In this document: one piece after another, positions 1-9,458 of the stretch
Layout of the letters: each line of letters opens with the position of its first letter
Numbering within the stretch: the stretch's first letter is position 1
NCBI GenBank assembly: GCA_018433975.1
Contig: JAHDQE010000021.1
Coordinates: forward strand, 1 to 34,454
Direction: 5' to 3'
Origin: Ornatilinea sp.
Lineage (GTDB): Bacteria > Chloroflexota > Anaerolineae > Anaerolineales > Anaerolineaceae
Length of the DNA stretch: 34,454 nt
Program-made: the position numbers and the translations under genes
The notes under the pieces: model-generated
The model's input: the letters and a program-made list of their open reading frames with translations, nothing else
What the model was told of the DNA's origin: nothing
The model's database searches: none

Positions 1-2076
1 CAACAAGAAAGCAATCAGGATCCCCACCACACCCCCAATGAAAGAAAGCAAAAGCGATTCTTTTAAAACCATTTTCAAAATCGCTCTACGCCTCCAACCC
101 AGCGCTCTCAAAACACCGATCTCCCTGGTCCTCTCTAAAACGGACATGAGCATCGTATTCATCACACCCAATCCACCCACCACAATAGCCATTAAAGATA
201 TTGCCCCCATCATCGAATCAGTCGCCTCCATATCGGGCATTTGCTCTGCAAATTCACCACTCAATGAAGCGTGAACATCGGGTATTTGCCGATTTATTTT
301 CTCAACTACGGCAGAGGCCTGGCGCGGATCTACCAATTTAACCAAATACATGGTGACTTTTCGAGGCCGTCCCATAAAAGATTGAGCATCACGCAATGTT
401 ACAACACCCCCCATCTCTTCCCAACTTATCCCGGATTCATAAATTCCGACCACTTTAAAACGATTACCCGCAATATCAATGGTTTTACCTACCTGAGCGT
501 TGAGCGATTCTGCCATCCTGCTGCCAATCATAATCTGGCGATTACCGTGAATTAATTCTCCTTCGACCATATTAAACTTCCGAATCGCGCTTTCGTTAGG
601 CGCATATCCCAGGAGAATAAAAAAACTATTCTCTTCAGGAAGAACAACCGCCGTTAACGCCATTCCACTTACATGGGCTACTTCAGGATACGCTTCAATT
701 TTTTCTCCCAGGCGTTCATCAATTGCGCTGAGGGATGTATCAGAAATATCCGCCTGCCTTATCATGATCTCTACATCCACGCCAACTGCCATGTCTGTTA
801 AATCAGCAGACACGCCCTGTACAGTGCTCTCTAAAGCCATGATCGATCCCACCGTGAGGGAGATCACAGAAAGAGAAAGTAAAGTTCGGGTCGTACGCTG
901 CCACAAACTTTGCAATGCCATTCCGCCAAAAGGCAACCTGCGTACATGCTTCCCCGAGCTGCCACCCTCATAGCGAATTGCCTCAATTGGTTGCAAACGA
1001 GAAGCATGCCAGGCCGGATAAACTCCCCCTACAACGCCCAAAACCACTACGGTGATAAACGCCTGTAAAATAAGGTCGAATCGAACACTGCCCGGGTTTG
1101 CCCCAAAGAGCACAGTCGCTCTGGAAAGCCAAAAAATTAAAAGCCATCCGCCAACTGCCCCAATCACACCGCCGGTAATCGATACCAGCAAAGATTCTTT
1201 AAGTATCATGAGCATGATTCGTCGGCTGGACCACCCAACTGCTCTCAAAACGCCAATCTCACGTGTCCGTTCAATTATGGACATGAGCGTTGCGTTCATC
1301 ATTCCGACACCACCCAGGATAATTGCCAAACCGGCGATAACCCAGACAAAACTACGCAGAGAATCGTCCAGAATTTGTTCATCCCCATAATCTGAAGCTG
1401 CAGATAAAGATAGTTTGGGCCAGAGTCTCGCCACCCGCTGTTCCAACCTTTCACAATCGGCAGATTTTTTCAATTTAATGTAGAAAAGACTGACTTGACG
1501 CTGCTTTCCCAATAAATTTTGTGCTTCCGGAATAGTCAAAACAGCGCCACTGTCTTCAAAACCATCTCCGGTTTGATAAATTCCAACAATCCGGTATACA
1601 CTCCCTGTCAGGCGCAAAGTATCACCGGGAGATTTATTAAAAGTTTCTGCAGCAGCAGAACCCAAAAGAATTGGTTTTCCTTTTTGTCTAACTGCCTCCC
1701 GATCATATAAGCCAACACCTTCAATCAGAGTAAAGCGATCGAAAATAAAGCTGTTTTCCGGATAACCAAAAACAAAGAAATATGGAGTATTTTCAGTCTG
1801 GACAATGCCTTGAAGCATCCCGCTCACTGCTTCAACCTCTGGCATTGCTAAAAGTTCATCCCCTACAGACTCATCAACCGAGCTATAACTGATATCCATT
1901 GTATCGGGCTGCCCCAAAACAAGGTCTGCCTGACTCCCTGAAAACATAGAACTGTATCCTGCCTGTAATCCATCCGCCAGGGCTCCCAAACTGACAATCG
2001 CCATGACCCCGACGCTGATCCCCAGGACAGTAATTAATGTTCGAGCTTTCCGACGGAGGAGATTCTTTAAAATCAT
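1..2076 (-). CDS. Tandem-duplicated MacB/FtsX-type ABC permease, 3' end beyond window
   Basis: The minus frame is open from an ATG at 2076 to base 1 with no stop (692 codons), so the C-terminus lies outside the window. The protein is two MacB-like permeases in one chain. Unit 1: TM1 (about 15-37, after MILKNLLRRKART), an extracytoplasmic MacB_PCD-like domain (about 40-235), three TMs, and the family ending HASRLQPIEAIRYE near 360. Unit 2 begins at once with a basic stretch, a TM and a second such domain. Both carry the FtsX motif ERTREIGVLRA(V/L)GW, near residues 270 and 649, and DNA similarity is still visible between 105-165 and 1245-1305. MacB/FtsX permeases couple to a cytoplasmic ATPase for export of, or mechanotransmission to, envelope substrates; the substrate is unknown and no ATPase is in the window. 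No convincing Shine-Dalgarno precedes the ATG. It is divergent from the GGDEF gene. Confidence 0.88.
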   Translation of the reverse strand, partial: MILKNLLRRKARTLITVLGISVGVMAIVSLGALADGLQAGYSSMFSGSQADLVLGQPDTMDISYSSVDESVGDELLAMPEVEAVSGMLQGIVQTENTPYFFVFGYPENSFIFDRFTLIEGVGLYDREAVRQKGKPILLGSAAAETFNKSPGDTLRLTGSVYRIVGIYQTGDGFEDSGAVLTIPEAQNLLGKQRQVSLFYIKLKKSADCERLEQRVARLWPKLSLSAASDYGDEQILDDSLRSFVWVIAGLAIILGGVGMMNATLMSIIERTREIGVLRAVGWSSRRIMLMILKESLLVSITGGVIGAVGGWLLIFWLSRATVLFGANPGSVRFDLILQAFITVVVLGVVGGVYPAWHASRLQPIEAIRYEGGSSGKHVRRLPFGGMALQSLWQRTTRTLLSLSVISLTVGSIMALESTVQGVSADLTDMAVGVDVEIMIRQADISDTSLSAIDERLGEKIEAYPEVAHVSGMALTAVVLPEENSFFILLGYAPNESAIRKFNMVEGELIHGNRQIMIGSRMAESLNAQVGKTIDIAGNRFKVVGIYESGISWEEMGGVVTLRDAQSFMGRPRKVTMYLVKLVDPRQASAVVEKINRQIPDVHASLSGEFAEQMPDMEATDSMMGAISLMAIVVGGLGVMNTMLMSVLERTREIGVLRALGWRRRAILKMVLKESLLLSFIGGVVGILIAFLL

Positions 2077-2215
2077 TTTAGTTATTATTCAACATACAGG
2101 CGAGAAATATAAATGAGCACCAACTATACAGGTAAACTATCTTACAATCTTCCCAACTTAATGGTAAATTATATGTTATCATATTCCCAAAAACACGATC
2201 ATGGATCACTAACTT

Positions 2216-4171
2216 ATGACGCAATCGAAAAGCAAGAGCGCGCTGATCATATCTTTAATCACTCTGATCGCAACTTGTATTAGCGGGGTTTTATTAATAA
2301 ACGAGAAAAACGTGCAACTTGCTTTAACGTTAATGATTCTACCCATATCTTTATCCAGCTATTTATATCCAAGATATATCTATCTTATTTTTCTGTTCAT
2401 AATAAATATTCTTTCTGTTTATCTCCCCAGGCTGATGGGGATTCAATTCAATGTTTCTGCAGCAGAATTAATTGTCTTCAATGTAGTCTGCATCTCCTTT
2501 TCCGAATTGATTCAACAGCTAAAACAATCCTATTCTAAAGCAAACGAAAAACTTTCTCAATTAAATTTCCTCCACCATAATATTGTTAATAAAATAAAAG
2601 AGGGTGTAACCATTCTCAAAAACAATCAGGCATTTTTTGCCAATGATCAAATTTCTAATTTAACCGGGTTTTCTCCGGAAGAGATAAAAAGTTTTTCATT
2701 CCTCAACCTCGCCCATCCTGAGGAGAAATATAAATTATCTTCCATTTCAACTTCCAACAGTGATTCTGGCGATCATTCCCAAAATGTCCGCTTTTGGATT
2801 AAAAATAAAAATGGCGAGGACCGATATATTGAAAACCTGTATTGGTATCTCCAACCGCAGGCAGATGAATCTTTCGAGTTTATTTTCACTAACGATCTAA
2901 CAAATCAAAAAAAGGTGGAAGAGACTCTCACGCGCAATCAAAAGTCTCTGACCAGGATCATCTCCAACTTACCCGGCATGGCCTATCGCTGCAAAAATGA
3001 TGCGAACCGGACAATGGAATTTGTCAGCGAAGGCGCAAAAGATCTCACCGGCTACCTGCCTGATGCTCTTATTAACAATGAACGTGTTGCATACCAGGAT
3101 TTGATACACCCGGAAGACCGTTTAGCTGCTCAGTCTAAAATCGAAGAAATGATTAACACAAACTCAATTTTCCGCTTAACTTATCGGATTAACACTGCTG
3201 ATCAGAAAATAAAATGGGTTTGGGAGCAAGGCAAAGTAGTTCAAAACATCGATACTTCAAGCGAAAAAATACTGGAAGGTTTTATCACCGATATCACTGA
3301 CCATGTGCTTTCCAATCAGGAATTGAGCCAAAGTGAACAACAATACAGAGCATTGGCAAACAGCATCACCGATGTATTTATGGCGCTTGACAACAGCCTG
3401 CTCTTTACTTATTGGAATCAGGCTTGCGAGAAGCTTATAGGTGTCTCTTCTAAAGATGCAATTGGCAAATCAGTACATACAATTTTCCAGGATCCCCAAG
3501 GAATCGCTTTGTCCAACGCTTTACAGGAAGCTATGGACCACAAAAAACCCAGACGGTTTATTCAAAAGCTAAAAATCAATGGGGAAGAACCTTTTCTTGA
3601 GATAAACATTTACCCTTCTTCTTATGGCGTTGCCGTATTTGGCAGAGATGTAACGGAACGCATTGAAGCCGAAAATCAATTAAAATACTTGAGCACACAC
3701 GATGCGCTTACAGAAATTTACAGCCGTACCTATTTTGAGACAGAAATGAGTCGACTTCAACATAGTCGGCTCTTTCCCATCAGCATTGTTATGGCAGATC
3801 TTGACGGGTTGAAATATGTAAATGACAACCAGGGGCATTCTGCCGGCGATGAGCTTCTTCGACAAACCGCAAAACTACTAAGAGAATCGTTCCGAAACGA
3901 AGACGTTGTAGCAAGAATAGGCGGAGATGAATTTGGTATTTTGATCGCCAATACCGGATTGGATGCAGTACACAAAGCAATAAAGAGGGTCCAATCAAAA
4001 ATTCGGGAGTATAACAAATCTCACCCCGGCCTAAAGATAAAATTATCAATTGGGGTTGCCACATCCCAAATAGGGGAAAGTCTGGAAGAAACCGCTAAAA
4101 GAGCGGACAAAAAGATGTATGAAGATAAAAGCACCCACAAAGGAGATACACGGGAATTAAAGCCTTATTAA
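2216..4171 (+). CDS. Membrane PAS-PAS-PAS-GGDEF diguanylate cyclase
   Basis: A 651-residue protein predicted to make cyclic di-GMP from two GTP. The N-terminus has about four hydrophobic segments (roughly 9-30, 36-55, 57-78, 84-105), then a short coiled linker. PAS domain 1 is about 115-232, PAS 2 about 244-365 (PAS_3-like, with LIHPEDR) and PAS 3 about 371-485. The GGDEF domain spans about 488-651. The signature is canonical, GGDEF at 569-573, preceded five residues earlier by RNED, which fits the RxxD inhibitory I-site, so feedback inhibition is expected. Other family motifs are DLDGLKYVNDNQGH and the C-terminal ADKKMYEDK. No EAL or HD-GYP domain is present. The ligand of the sensor part cannot be told from sequence. 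It stands alone, divergent from the permease gene, with no clear ribosome binding site before the ATG. Confidence 0.92.
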   Translation: MTQSKSKSALIISLITLIATCISGVLLINEKNVQLALTLMILPISLSSYLYPRYIYLIFLFIINILSVYLPRLMGIQFNVSAAELIVFNVVCISFSELIQQLKQSYSKANEKLSQLNFLHHNIVNKIKEGVTILKNNQAFFANDQISNLTGFSPEEIKSFSFLNLAHPEEKYKLSSISTSNSDSGDHSQNVRFWIKNKNGEDRYIENLYWYLQPQADESFEFIFTNDLTNQKKVEETLTRNQKSLTRIISNLPGMAYRCKNDANRTMEFVSEGAKDLTGYLPDALINNERVAYQDLIHPEDRLAAQSKIEEMINTNSIFRLTYRINTADQKIKWVWEQGKVVQNIDTSSEKILEGFITDITDHVLSNQELSQSEQQYRALANSITDVFMALDNSLLFTYWNQACEKLIGVSSKDAIGKSVHTIFQDPQGIALSNALQEAMDHKKPRRFIQKLKINGEEPFLEINIYPSSYGVAVFGRDVTERIEAENQLKYLSTHDALTEIYSRTYFETEMSRLQHSRLFPISIVMADLDGLKYVNDNQGHSAGDELLRQTAKLLRESFRNEDVVARIGGDEFGILIANTGLDAVHKAIKRVQSKIREYNKSHPGLKIKLSIGVATSQIGESLEETAKRADKKMYEDKSTHKGDTRELKPY

Positions 4172-4294
4172 TGTGTGCTGCCGGCTCCCGTATTATTCGA
4201 ACTTTATTTGCATACAGCTCTGTCTTCCGATCCGGATTGATTTAATCTTGTAATCCAGTGTAGAGCAGGTTGTAAACGCCAAACAGATGAAACG

Positions 4295-5884
4295 ATGAAG
4301 ACCCTTCATACAGCACCTTCCACGAATTCCAATCAACTTCGCAATACAATTTTTATTTTAATTCTCATCTCTGTTGCCATAGCCGCCCGTGCACTCCCCG
4401 GTCCGCGCACAATCGACGATTCTTATATCACCTACCGGTATGCACGAAATATACTGGCCGGAGAAGGTTTTGTGTACAATCCCGGTGAAAGAGTGCTGGG
4501 AACCACCACCCCGCTTTACACTCTGACCATAGCAGGGCTCGCAGCCCTCACCGGTGGCACGGAGGCTCCTTTTCCTGTTTTAGCATTAATTTTGAATACC
4601 CTGGCAGATATTTTAATCTGCCTTCTGTTATGGCAAATCGGGAAAAGGCTTGAATCGGAGTGGGCTGGATTTGTGACCGGCCTGGTATGGGCTGTAGCAC
4701 CATTCAGTGTGACTTTTGCGATCGGTGGTTTAGAAACCAGTGTTTATGTTTTCTTACTGACAGCTTCAATTTACTTTTATCTGAATAAGCGCCGTAAGTT
4801 AACCACCCTGTTTGCCGCCTTTTCTATTCTCACCCGTCCGGATGCAATCATTCTTATAGGACCACTTGCTCTGGACCGTTTATTGAGCGCAAAGAACAAA
4901 AATGAGAAAATTCAGTCAGGCGAAATTCTTTCTTTTATCCTGCCCGGTCTCATCTGGGGCATCTTTGCAACTTTATACTTCGGAAGCCCCATTCCCCACT
5001 CTGTAACCGCAAAAATCGCTGTTTACCATCTTCAAAAAGCAGATTCTTTCATCCGCCTCATGCAGCATTATGCCGTTCCATTCATGGCGCATCATATTTT
5101 TGGTACAGCCGCTATTACTGTAGGAATCTTTTTGTTTCCATTCCTTTTTATTATCGGGGCCCGATTCAGTATTTCTAAAAACCCAAGAATTATCCCATTC
5201 GTTTTATACCCTTTACTTTATTTAATCGTTTTCTCCTTACCCAATCCACTTATCTTTCGATGGTATTTAACACCACCCCTCCCGGCATATTTTCTTTTCA
5301 TTCTGATAGGACTGCACCAAATTTTAGCCAGGCTTTTTGGAAGCCAGCCTTCCGGGTATTCATTATGGAAAAACCTCATACCGGCTGCATTATTACTCAT
5401 TTTTCCATTAAGTACAATGCTTTCGGCCTGGGAAATACACCCGGATCATGGCCCTGATCGACCTGCGCCCAAAATGGCGTGGATCAAGCTGGAACTTCTT
5501 TATCGGCAAGCTTCGGAAAAGCTAATCGATAAAATCCAACCCCAGCAAGTTCTTGCTGCAGGAGATGTAGGGGTGCTTGGCTTTTATACCAACGCCCCAA
5601 TTCTCGATACAGTCGGGTTAAATTCAACACAGTCTTTAAAATATTATCCAATTGACGAAGATTTATATGTCATTAATTACGCCATCCCCACTCAGTTGAT
5701 TTTGCAAGAAGAGCCAGATTGGATTGTCGTTCTGGAGGTTTATGGCAGGAGAACGTTTCTTGCCAGCGATGAATTTAATCAAAAATATGAATTGCTTGAG
5801 AAAATCCCCACGGACATTTACGGAAGTGACGGGATGTTAATTTTCAAGCTAAAAACATCAACGCCTGAAAATACAATATCCTAA
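4295..5884 (+). CDS. Polytopic membrane protein, GT-C fold glycosyltransferase-like
   Basis: A 529-residue integral membrane protein with roughly ten hydrophobic helices, the first at 17-34, and a soluble C-terminal part from about 390. The first extracytoplasmic loop has RTIDDSYITYRYARNI, with an acidic pair (D41, D42) in the place where GT-C glycosyltransferases (ArnT/PMT-like, polyprenyl-phosphate-sugar dependent) carry their catalytic Asp, followed by GEGFVYNPGERVLGTTTPLY, a block common in bacterial GT-C proteins annotated only as hypothetical or arabinofuranosyltransferase-like. The expected role is transfer of a sugar from a lipid carrier to an acceptor outside the membrane; donor and acceptor are unknown. 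It is separated by 123 nt from the GGDEF gene and by 61 nt from the LON-domain gene. No Shine-Dalgarno is evident before the ATG. Confidence 0.7.
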   Translation: MKTLHTAPSTNSNQLRNTIFILILISVAIAARALPGPRTIDDSYITYRYARNILAGEGFVYNPGERVLGTTTPLYTLTIAGLAALTGGTEAPFPVLALILNTLADILICLLLWQIGKRLESEWAGFVTGLVWAVAPFSVTFAIGGLETSVYVFLLTASIYFYLNKRRKLTTLFAAFSILTRPDAIILIGPLALDRLLSAKNKNEKIQSGEILSFILPGLIWGIFATLYFGSPIPHSVTAKIAVYHLQKADSFIRLMQHYAVPFMAHHIFGTAAITVGIFLFPFLFIIGARFSISKNPRIIPFVLYPLLYLIVFSLPNPLIFRWYLTPPLPAYFLFILIGLHQILARLFGSQPSGYSLWKNLIPAALLLIFPLSTMLSAWEIHPDHGPDRPAPKMAWIKLELLYRQASEKLIDKIQPQQVLAAGDVGVLGFYTNAPILDTVGLNSTQSLKYYPIDEDLYVINYAIPTQLILQEEPDWIVVLEVYGRRTFLASDEFNQKYELLEKIPTDIYGSDGMLIFKLKTSTPENTIS

Positions 5885-5921
5885 TCAAAATTTAAGTTTA
5901 TACGCCCGGCTTCACCATAAT

Positions 5922-5943
5922 CTTTATTTCGCTTAAAATAAAG
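5922..5943 (+). promoter_or_regulatory. AT-rich hairpin directly before the LON-domain gene
   Basis: CTTTATTT (5922-5929) and AAATAAAG (5936-5943) form a perfect 8-bp inverted repeat with a 6-nt loop ending 2 nt before the ATG at 5946. There is no Shine-Dalgarno between them, so the hairpin lies where one would be expected. It may affect initiation, or may be a weak terminator of the upstream gene, or chance in AT-rich DNA. Confidence 0.25.
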
Positions 5944-5945
5944 CA

Positions 5946-6608
5946 ATGAAAATGCAGCTTCCGTTATTCCCGTTGCACACCGTCCTTTTTCCAGGCACAT
6001 TACTCCACCTAAATATATTTGAACCACGTTATAAAATCATGTTACGCAAATGTCTGGCTAAAAACGAACCTTTTGGAGTCGTTTTAATCCAGCAAGGGCA
6101 GGAGGCCTTTGGCCCCATTTCAAAAGTATTTAACGTTGGCTGCACTGCTCACATCATGGAAATAAAACCCACTTCACCCAGTTCTTACAACCTTACCGCT
6201 TTTGGATATGAAAGATTTCGCATTTTAGAACTCTACAAAGATCGACCGTATTTGACTGCAACCGTTAATGTTTTTAAAATCGAAGAGACCCTTACTAAAA
6301 ACACATTCCAAAGCGTTCAAAATTTAATTCCATTGGTAAAAAATTATCTTGATTTACTACCCAGAATAGAACCGAGTGAGAGTTACATTAAAGATTTCCA
6401 GCTTCCCGAGAACCCAGTTTCAATTATTCATAAGGCAGCTTCGATACTTCAATTACCCGGATTTGAAAAACAACTTCTTCTGGAAGCGAAAAGTCTTTCC
6501 GAACTAGCTGTAACGGTTGAAAGGTTATATCGAAGAGAAATTACGGTTATCAATCAATTGCTGGAGACTACAGATTTAGAAGCCCGACGTGCAGCGTGGT
6601 TGAATTAA
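5946..6608 (+). CDS. Stand-alone LON substrate-binding domain protein
   Basis: A 220-residue protein consisting of the N-terminal LON domain only (PUA-like beta barrel plus helical bundle). The start LPLFPLHTVLFPGTLLHLNI and the FEPRYKIMLRKCL block are typical of this family, as is the AFGYERFRILEL strand near 80. There is no AAA+ ATPase or Ser-Lys protease domain, so this is not the Lon protease. Stand-alone LON proteins are widespread; their function is poorly known, with proposed roles in substrate recognition or protein quality control. The second half (about 120-215) is helical and continues the LON fold. An alternative ATG lies two codons in (5952). The gene is followed by a strong intrinsic terminator and seems monocistronic or the last gene of its unit. 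Confidence 0.85.
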   Translation: MKMQLPLFPLHTVLFPGTLLHLNIFEPRYKIMLRKCLAKNEPFGVVLIQQGQEAFGPISKVFNVGCTAHIMEIKPTSPSSYNLTAFGYERFRILELYKDRPYLTATVNVFKIEETLTKNTFQSVQNLIPLVKNYLDLLPRIEPSESYIKDFQLPENPVSIIHKAASILQLPGFEKQLLLEAKSLSELAVTVERLYRREITVINQLLETTDLEARRAAWLN

Positions 6609-6629
6609 CCTCGTTGCTTTTTAAAGATC

Positions 6630-6662
6630 AAAAAAATCCATTCATCACGAATGGATTTTTTT
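6630..6662 (+). terminator. Rho-independent terminator after the LON-domain gene
   Basis: A perfect 14-bp inverted repeat (6630-6643 with 6649-6662) and 5-nt loop ATCAC. The ascending arm starts with an A-run and the descending arm ends in a T-run, GGATTTTTTT. It lies 22 nt after the stop codon at 6608. Confidence 0.85.
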
Positions 6663-6721
6663 GATGGATATGTTAAAATAGATACTCGTTACAGATCTTA
6701 TTTCCTCAGGATTGTTGCAAA

Positions 6722-8758
6722 ATGAGCAGTGCGAGCCAATTAATTCAAGCGATTGAAGACAATAAACTAAAAATTGTAGACCAATGGGTTTCCCATTTAT
6801 TAACCTACAGTGATGTTCTTGAACAGCAATCCGTTTTCTCAAATGAAATTACTGTTACTCAGCTAATAGATGTAATAATCTCCCTGCTTCAATCAGCTGA
6901 TAGTACCCCCGCAGATTTAATCTTAAAAAACATTGCCTCCGAGCAAATTCAGCGCCAGCAAGAAATGAATGTGGTCATTAACTTCTTATTCCTTGGCAAA
7001 CAAATTATTTTAAGAAGTACAATGGACAGCTTTAAAAACAATGTTTCCATTTTAAATAATGCTATTCTCCAACTTGATCAATGTATCACTTTACTGGTGA
7101 CAATCTATATTGATAAATATCAGGCATTACTGAGTACATCTAAACTTAAAATACAAAACAGCAAATCTTTCAGTGCTTTGACCGGAAACTACCCTCCCCT
7201 GGAAGTATATGCTGTTGTAAAAGAAATGACCTGGACAACAATCAAAACGCTCAACGCAAAACAGGCCTTTTTGTATCTAAAAGATAAGAACGAGGACTTC
7301 TTTAACCCATTCTTTGCATTAGGCAACCTGACCGTATTGGATAAACAAACCTTTAATGCAGAGACTGTTGAAATTAACAACGCTGAAATTATTCATACAT
7401 TATTCGTCAAACGGGAGCCTATTTTTACAACCAATAAATCCGACCTTCAGGGACTACCCCTCGCCATCCTGAAATCAGTTGTTGAAGAACAGTCCATTCT
7501 GGTCCTTCCACTGGCTTCCAAAAATCACAGCCTCGGATTTCTTGTTTTTTGCGGCATTGGCATTAGCAATACGGTGATAGATGAGCAAATTCAGCTTTCG
7601 ATGACAATTGCACATGCAATGGGGCTTGCCCTTGAAAACGAGCTCCTCTATGAAGAAAAGAAAAAACGTCTGGCAGAAACGGACAGCTTACGACAAATTA
7701 CTTTTGCGTTATTGCAAAAATTTAATATCGAAGAAGTCCTCGAGATTATTTGTACTGAAGCGCAAAGATTAACATCTGCCCATGGAAGTGCTGTTTATAT
7801 GCTGCAGGATAATCAATGGTTAAAAGCCGCTTATCAAACAGGAGAGACCTCTCACGCTTCTGATAAATGGATTGCTCTTAAAGAATCCGTTCTCGGGTTA
7901 ACTGTTTTAAGAAATAAACCGGTCTATATTAACAATCAAAACAGTCTTGATACCGCCAAAAACAAAAATCAATTATCCCTTCTGGCCGTTCCTTTACAAT
8001 TTAACAATGAACCTGTCGGCATCATTGAAGTCGTAAAAAAACATTATGGATTTTCAAAAGACGACATCCGAATTATTAATCTCTTTGCCGGGCAGGCAGG
8101 AGTCGCAATTGAAAACGCCCGATTATACCAACAAGCAGAGCAAATTGCCGTCTTAGAAGAGCGCCAGCGACTGGCGCGGAACCTGCATGATTCTTTGAAC
8201 CAATCCGTCTTTGCGCTCAACCTATACGCGAAAGCAGCCGCACGACACCTTGAAGCGAATCGTTTCGATAAAGCAAAAAAATATATTAAGGATATTACCG
8301 AAACAGCAAAAGATGCCCTGGCTGAAATGAGGCTTTTAGTCTACAAACTTCATCCACCACAGCTTGACCAAAAAGGGCTTGTACCGACCATCGAATCTCG
8401 ATTAAAAAAGGTTGAAGAAAGAGTTGGTATAAAGTATATTTTAAACTCCAATATCTCCAGCAAAATTCCAGCTGCCATTGAAGAAGAAATGTATTGGATA
8501 GCTTTGGAAGCATTGAACAATATACTCAAACATTCAGAGGCAAATGAAGTAATTGTCACTGTAAATGAAGAGCGGAACAATATCATAATGAAAATCGAAG
8601 ATAACGGTATCGGCTTTGATATCGTCGAGAAACTCAATGCGGAAGGGAACATCGGCCTAAAATCCATGCGGGATCGTGCCAATTTGATCAATGCAAGCTT
8701 GGAGTTAAAAAGCGAACCCGGACAAGGAACCATAATAACTCTTGAGGTTGAATTATGA
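6722..8758 (+). CDS. Soluble sensor histidine kinase, RsbRD-like-GAF-GAF-HisKA_3-HATPase
   Basis: A 678-residue NarL-type (HPK7) kinase without any membrane segment, so it senses a cytoplasmic signal. The N-terminal about 115 residues form an all-helical domain like the RsbRD/RsbR N-terminal domain (weak resemblance). GAF 1 is about 165-310 and GAF 2 about 330-470. The dimerisation/phosphoacceptor part has EERQRLARNLHDSLNQ with His489, the HisKA_3 signature. The ATPase domain follows, with the N-box EALNNILKHS, G1 IEDNGIGFD and G2 GNIGLKSMRDRA. The following gene overlaps by 4 nt (ATGA) and encodes the cognate regulator. The architecture resembles LiaS/DegS-like kinases common in Chloroflexota. 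No Cys or His pattern points clearly to a haem or Fe-S cofactor in the GAF domains. Confidence 0.9.
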   Translation: MSSASQLIQAIEDNKLKIVDQWVSHLLTYSDVLEQQSVFSNEITVTQLIDVIISLLQSADSTPADLILKNIASEQIQRQQEMNVVINFLFLGKQIILRSTMDSFKNNVSILNNAILQLDQCITLLVTIYIDKYQALLSTSKLKIQNSKSFSALTGNYPPLEVYAVVKEMTWTTIKTLNAKQAFLYLKDKNEDFFNPFFALGNLTVLDKQTFNAETVEINNAEIIHTLFVKREPIFTTNKSDLQGLPLAILKSVVEEQSILVLPLASKNHSLGFLVFCGIGISNTVIDEQIQLSMTIAHAMGLALENELLYEEKKKRLAETDSLRQITFALLQKFNIEEVLEIICTEAQRLTSAHGSAVYMLQDNQWLKAAYQTGETSHASDKWIALKESVLGLTVLRNKPVYINNQNSLDTAKNKNQLSLLAVPLQFNNEPVGIIEVVKKHYGFSKDDIRIINLFAGQAGVAIENARLYQQAEQIAVLEERQRLARNLHDSLNQSVFALNLYAKAAARHLEANRFDKAKKYIKDITETAKDALAEMRLLVYKLHPPQLDQKGLVPTIESRLKKVEERVGIKYILNSNISSKIPAAIEEEMYWIALEALNNILKHSEANEVIVTVNEERNNIIMKIEDNGIGFDIVEKLNAEGNIGLKSMRDRANLINASLELKSEPGQGTIITLEVEL

Positions 8759-9429
8759 ATAAAAACATCCGTCTGATCGTTGTAGATGACCATCCAGTTG
8801 TCCGGAAAGGCATTGTGGCTATGCTGGAGACAGAAGATAACCTGGAGGTAATTGCTGAATGCAGCGATGGACAAGAAGCGGTTAGAGAATATGCACAACA
8901 AAAACCAGACGTAATCTTAATGGATCTGGTAATGCCCGGAATGAATGGGATTGATGCTATTAAAGAAATCAAGAATATTGATTCCGCTGCCCGAATTCTG
9001 GTTTTAACTTCATTCACAAGCAATGAGCAGGTATTTGCTGCAATTGAGGCCGGTGCAACCGGATATTTATTAAAAGATTCGGATCCGGAGAATCTTGTGA
9101 GGTCAATTGAACAGGTTTATCACGGAGAATCCTCCCTTCATCCACTCATTGCAAGAAAACTACTGAATGAATTCACCCAACACAGCAATAAAGATAAGAA
9201 TTCTATTGACACACTAACCGACCGGGAAAAAGAAGTCCTGCGTTATATTGCTCAAGGCCTCAGCAATCAGGACATTTCAGATAAAATGGTGGTTTCAAAG
9301 GCAACCGTTCATACCCATGTCAGCAATATTCTATCCAAGCTTCAGCTGGCTAACAGAACTCAGGCCGCTTTATTCGCGATTCGAGAAGGGTTTGTTCCAT
9401 TCCCAAATGATTTGGATGAATCAATCTAA
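8755..9429 (+). CDS. NarL/FixJ-family response regulator
   Basis: A 224-residue DNA-binding response regulator. The receiver domain (1-125) has the acidic pair D11/D12, phosphoacceptor D57 (in VILMDLVMPG), T85 and K107. A LuxR-type HTH lies at about 152-215, with LTDREKEVLRYIAQGLSNQDIS and the recognition helix region VSKATVHTHVSNILSKL. All canonical residues are present, so it should be a functional partner of the upstream kinase, to which it is coupled by a 4-nt start/stop overlap. Its targets are unknown; an inverted-repeat terminator follows, so the pair forms its own transcription unit. Confidence 0.95.
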   Translation: MNKNIRLIVVDDHPVVRKGIVAMLETEDNLEVIAECSDGQEAVREYAQQKPDVILMDLVMPGMNGIDAIKEIKNIDSAARILVLTSFTSNEQVFAAIEAGATGYLLKDSDPENLVRSIEQVYHGESSLHPLIARKLLNEFTQHSNKDKNSIDTLTDREKEVLRYIAQGLSNQDISDKMVVSKATVHTHVSNILSKLQLANRTQAALFAIREGFVPFPNDLDESI

Positions 9430-9458
9430 CAATAAACCATAAAAATTCGAGCATTTTC

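Noticed and set aside
38..1390. Several plus-strand frames of 60-110 codons opposite the permease
   Set aside because: They lie antisense to the long minus-strand permease gene, whose motifs are clear in both units.
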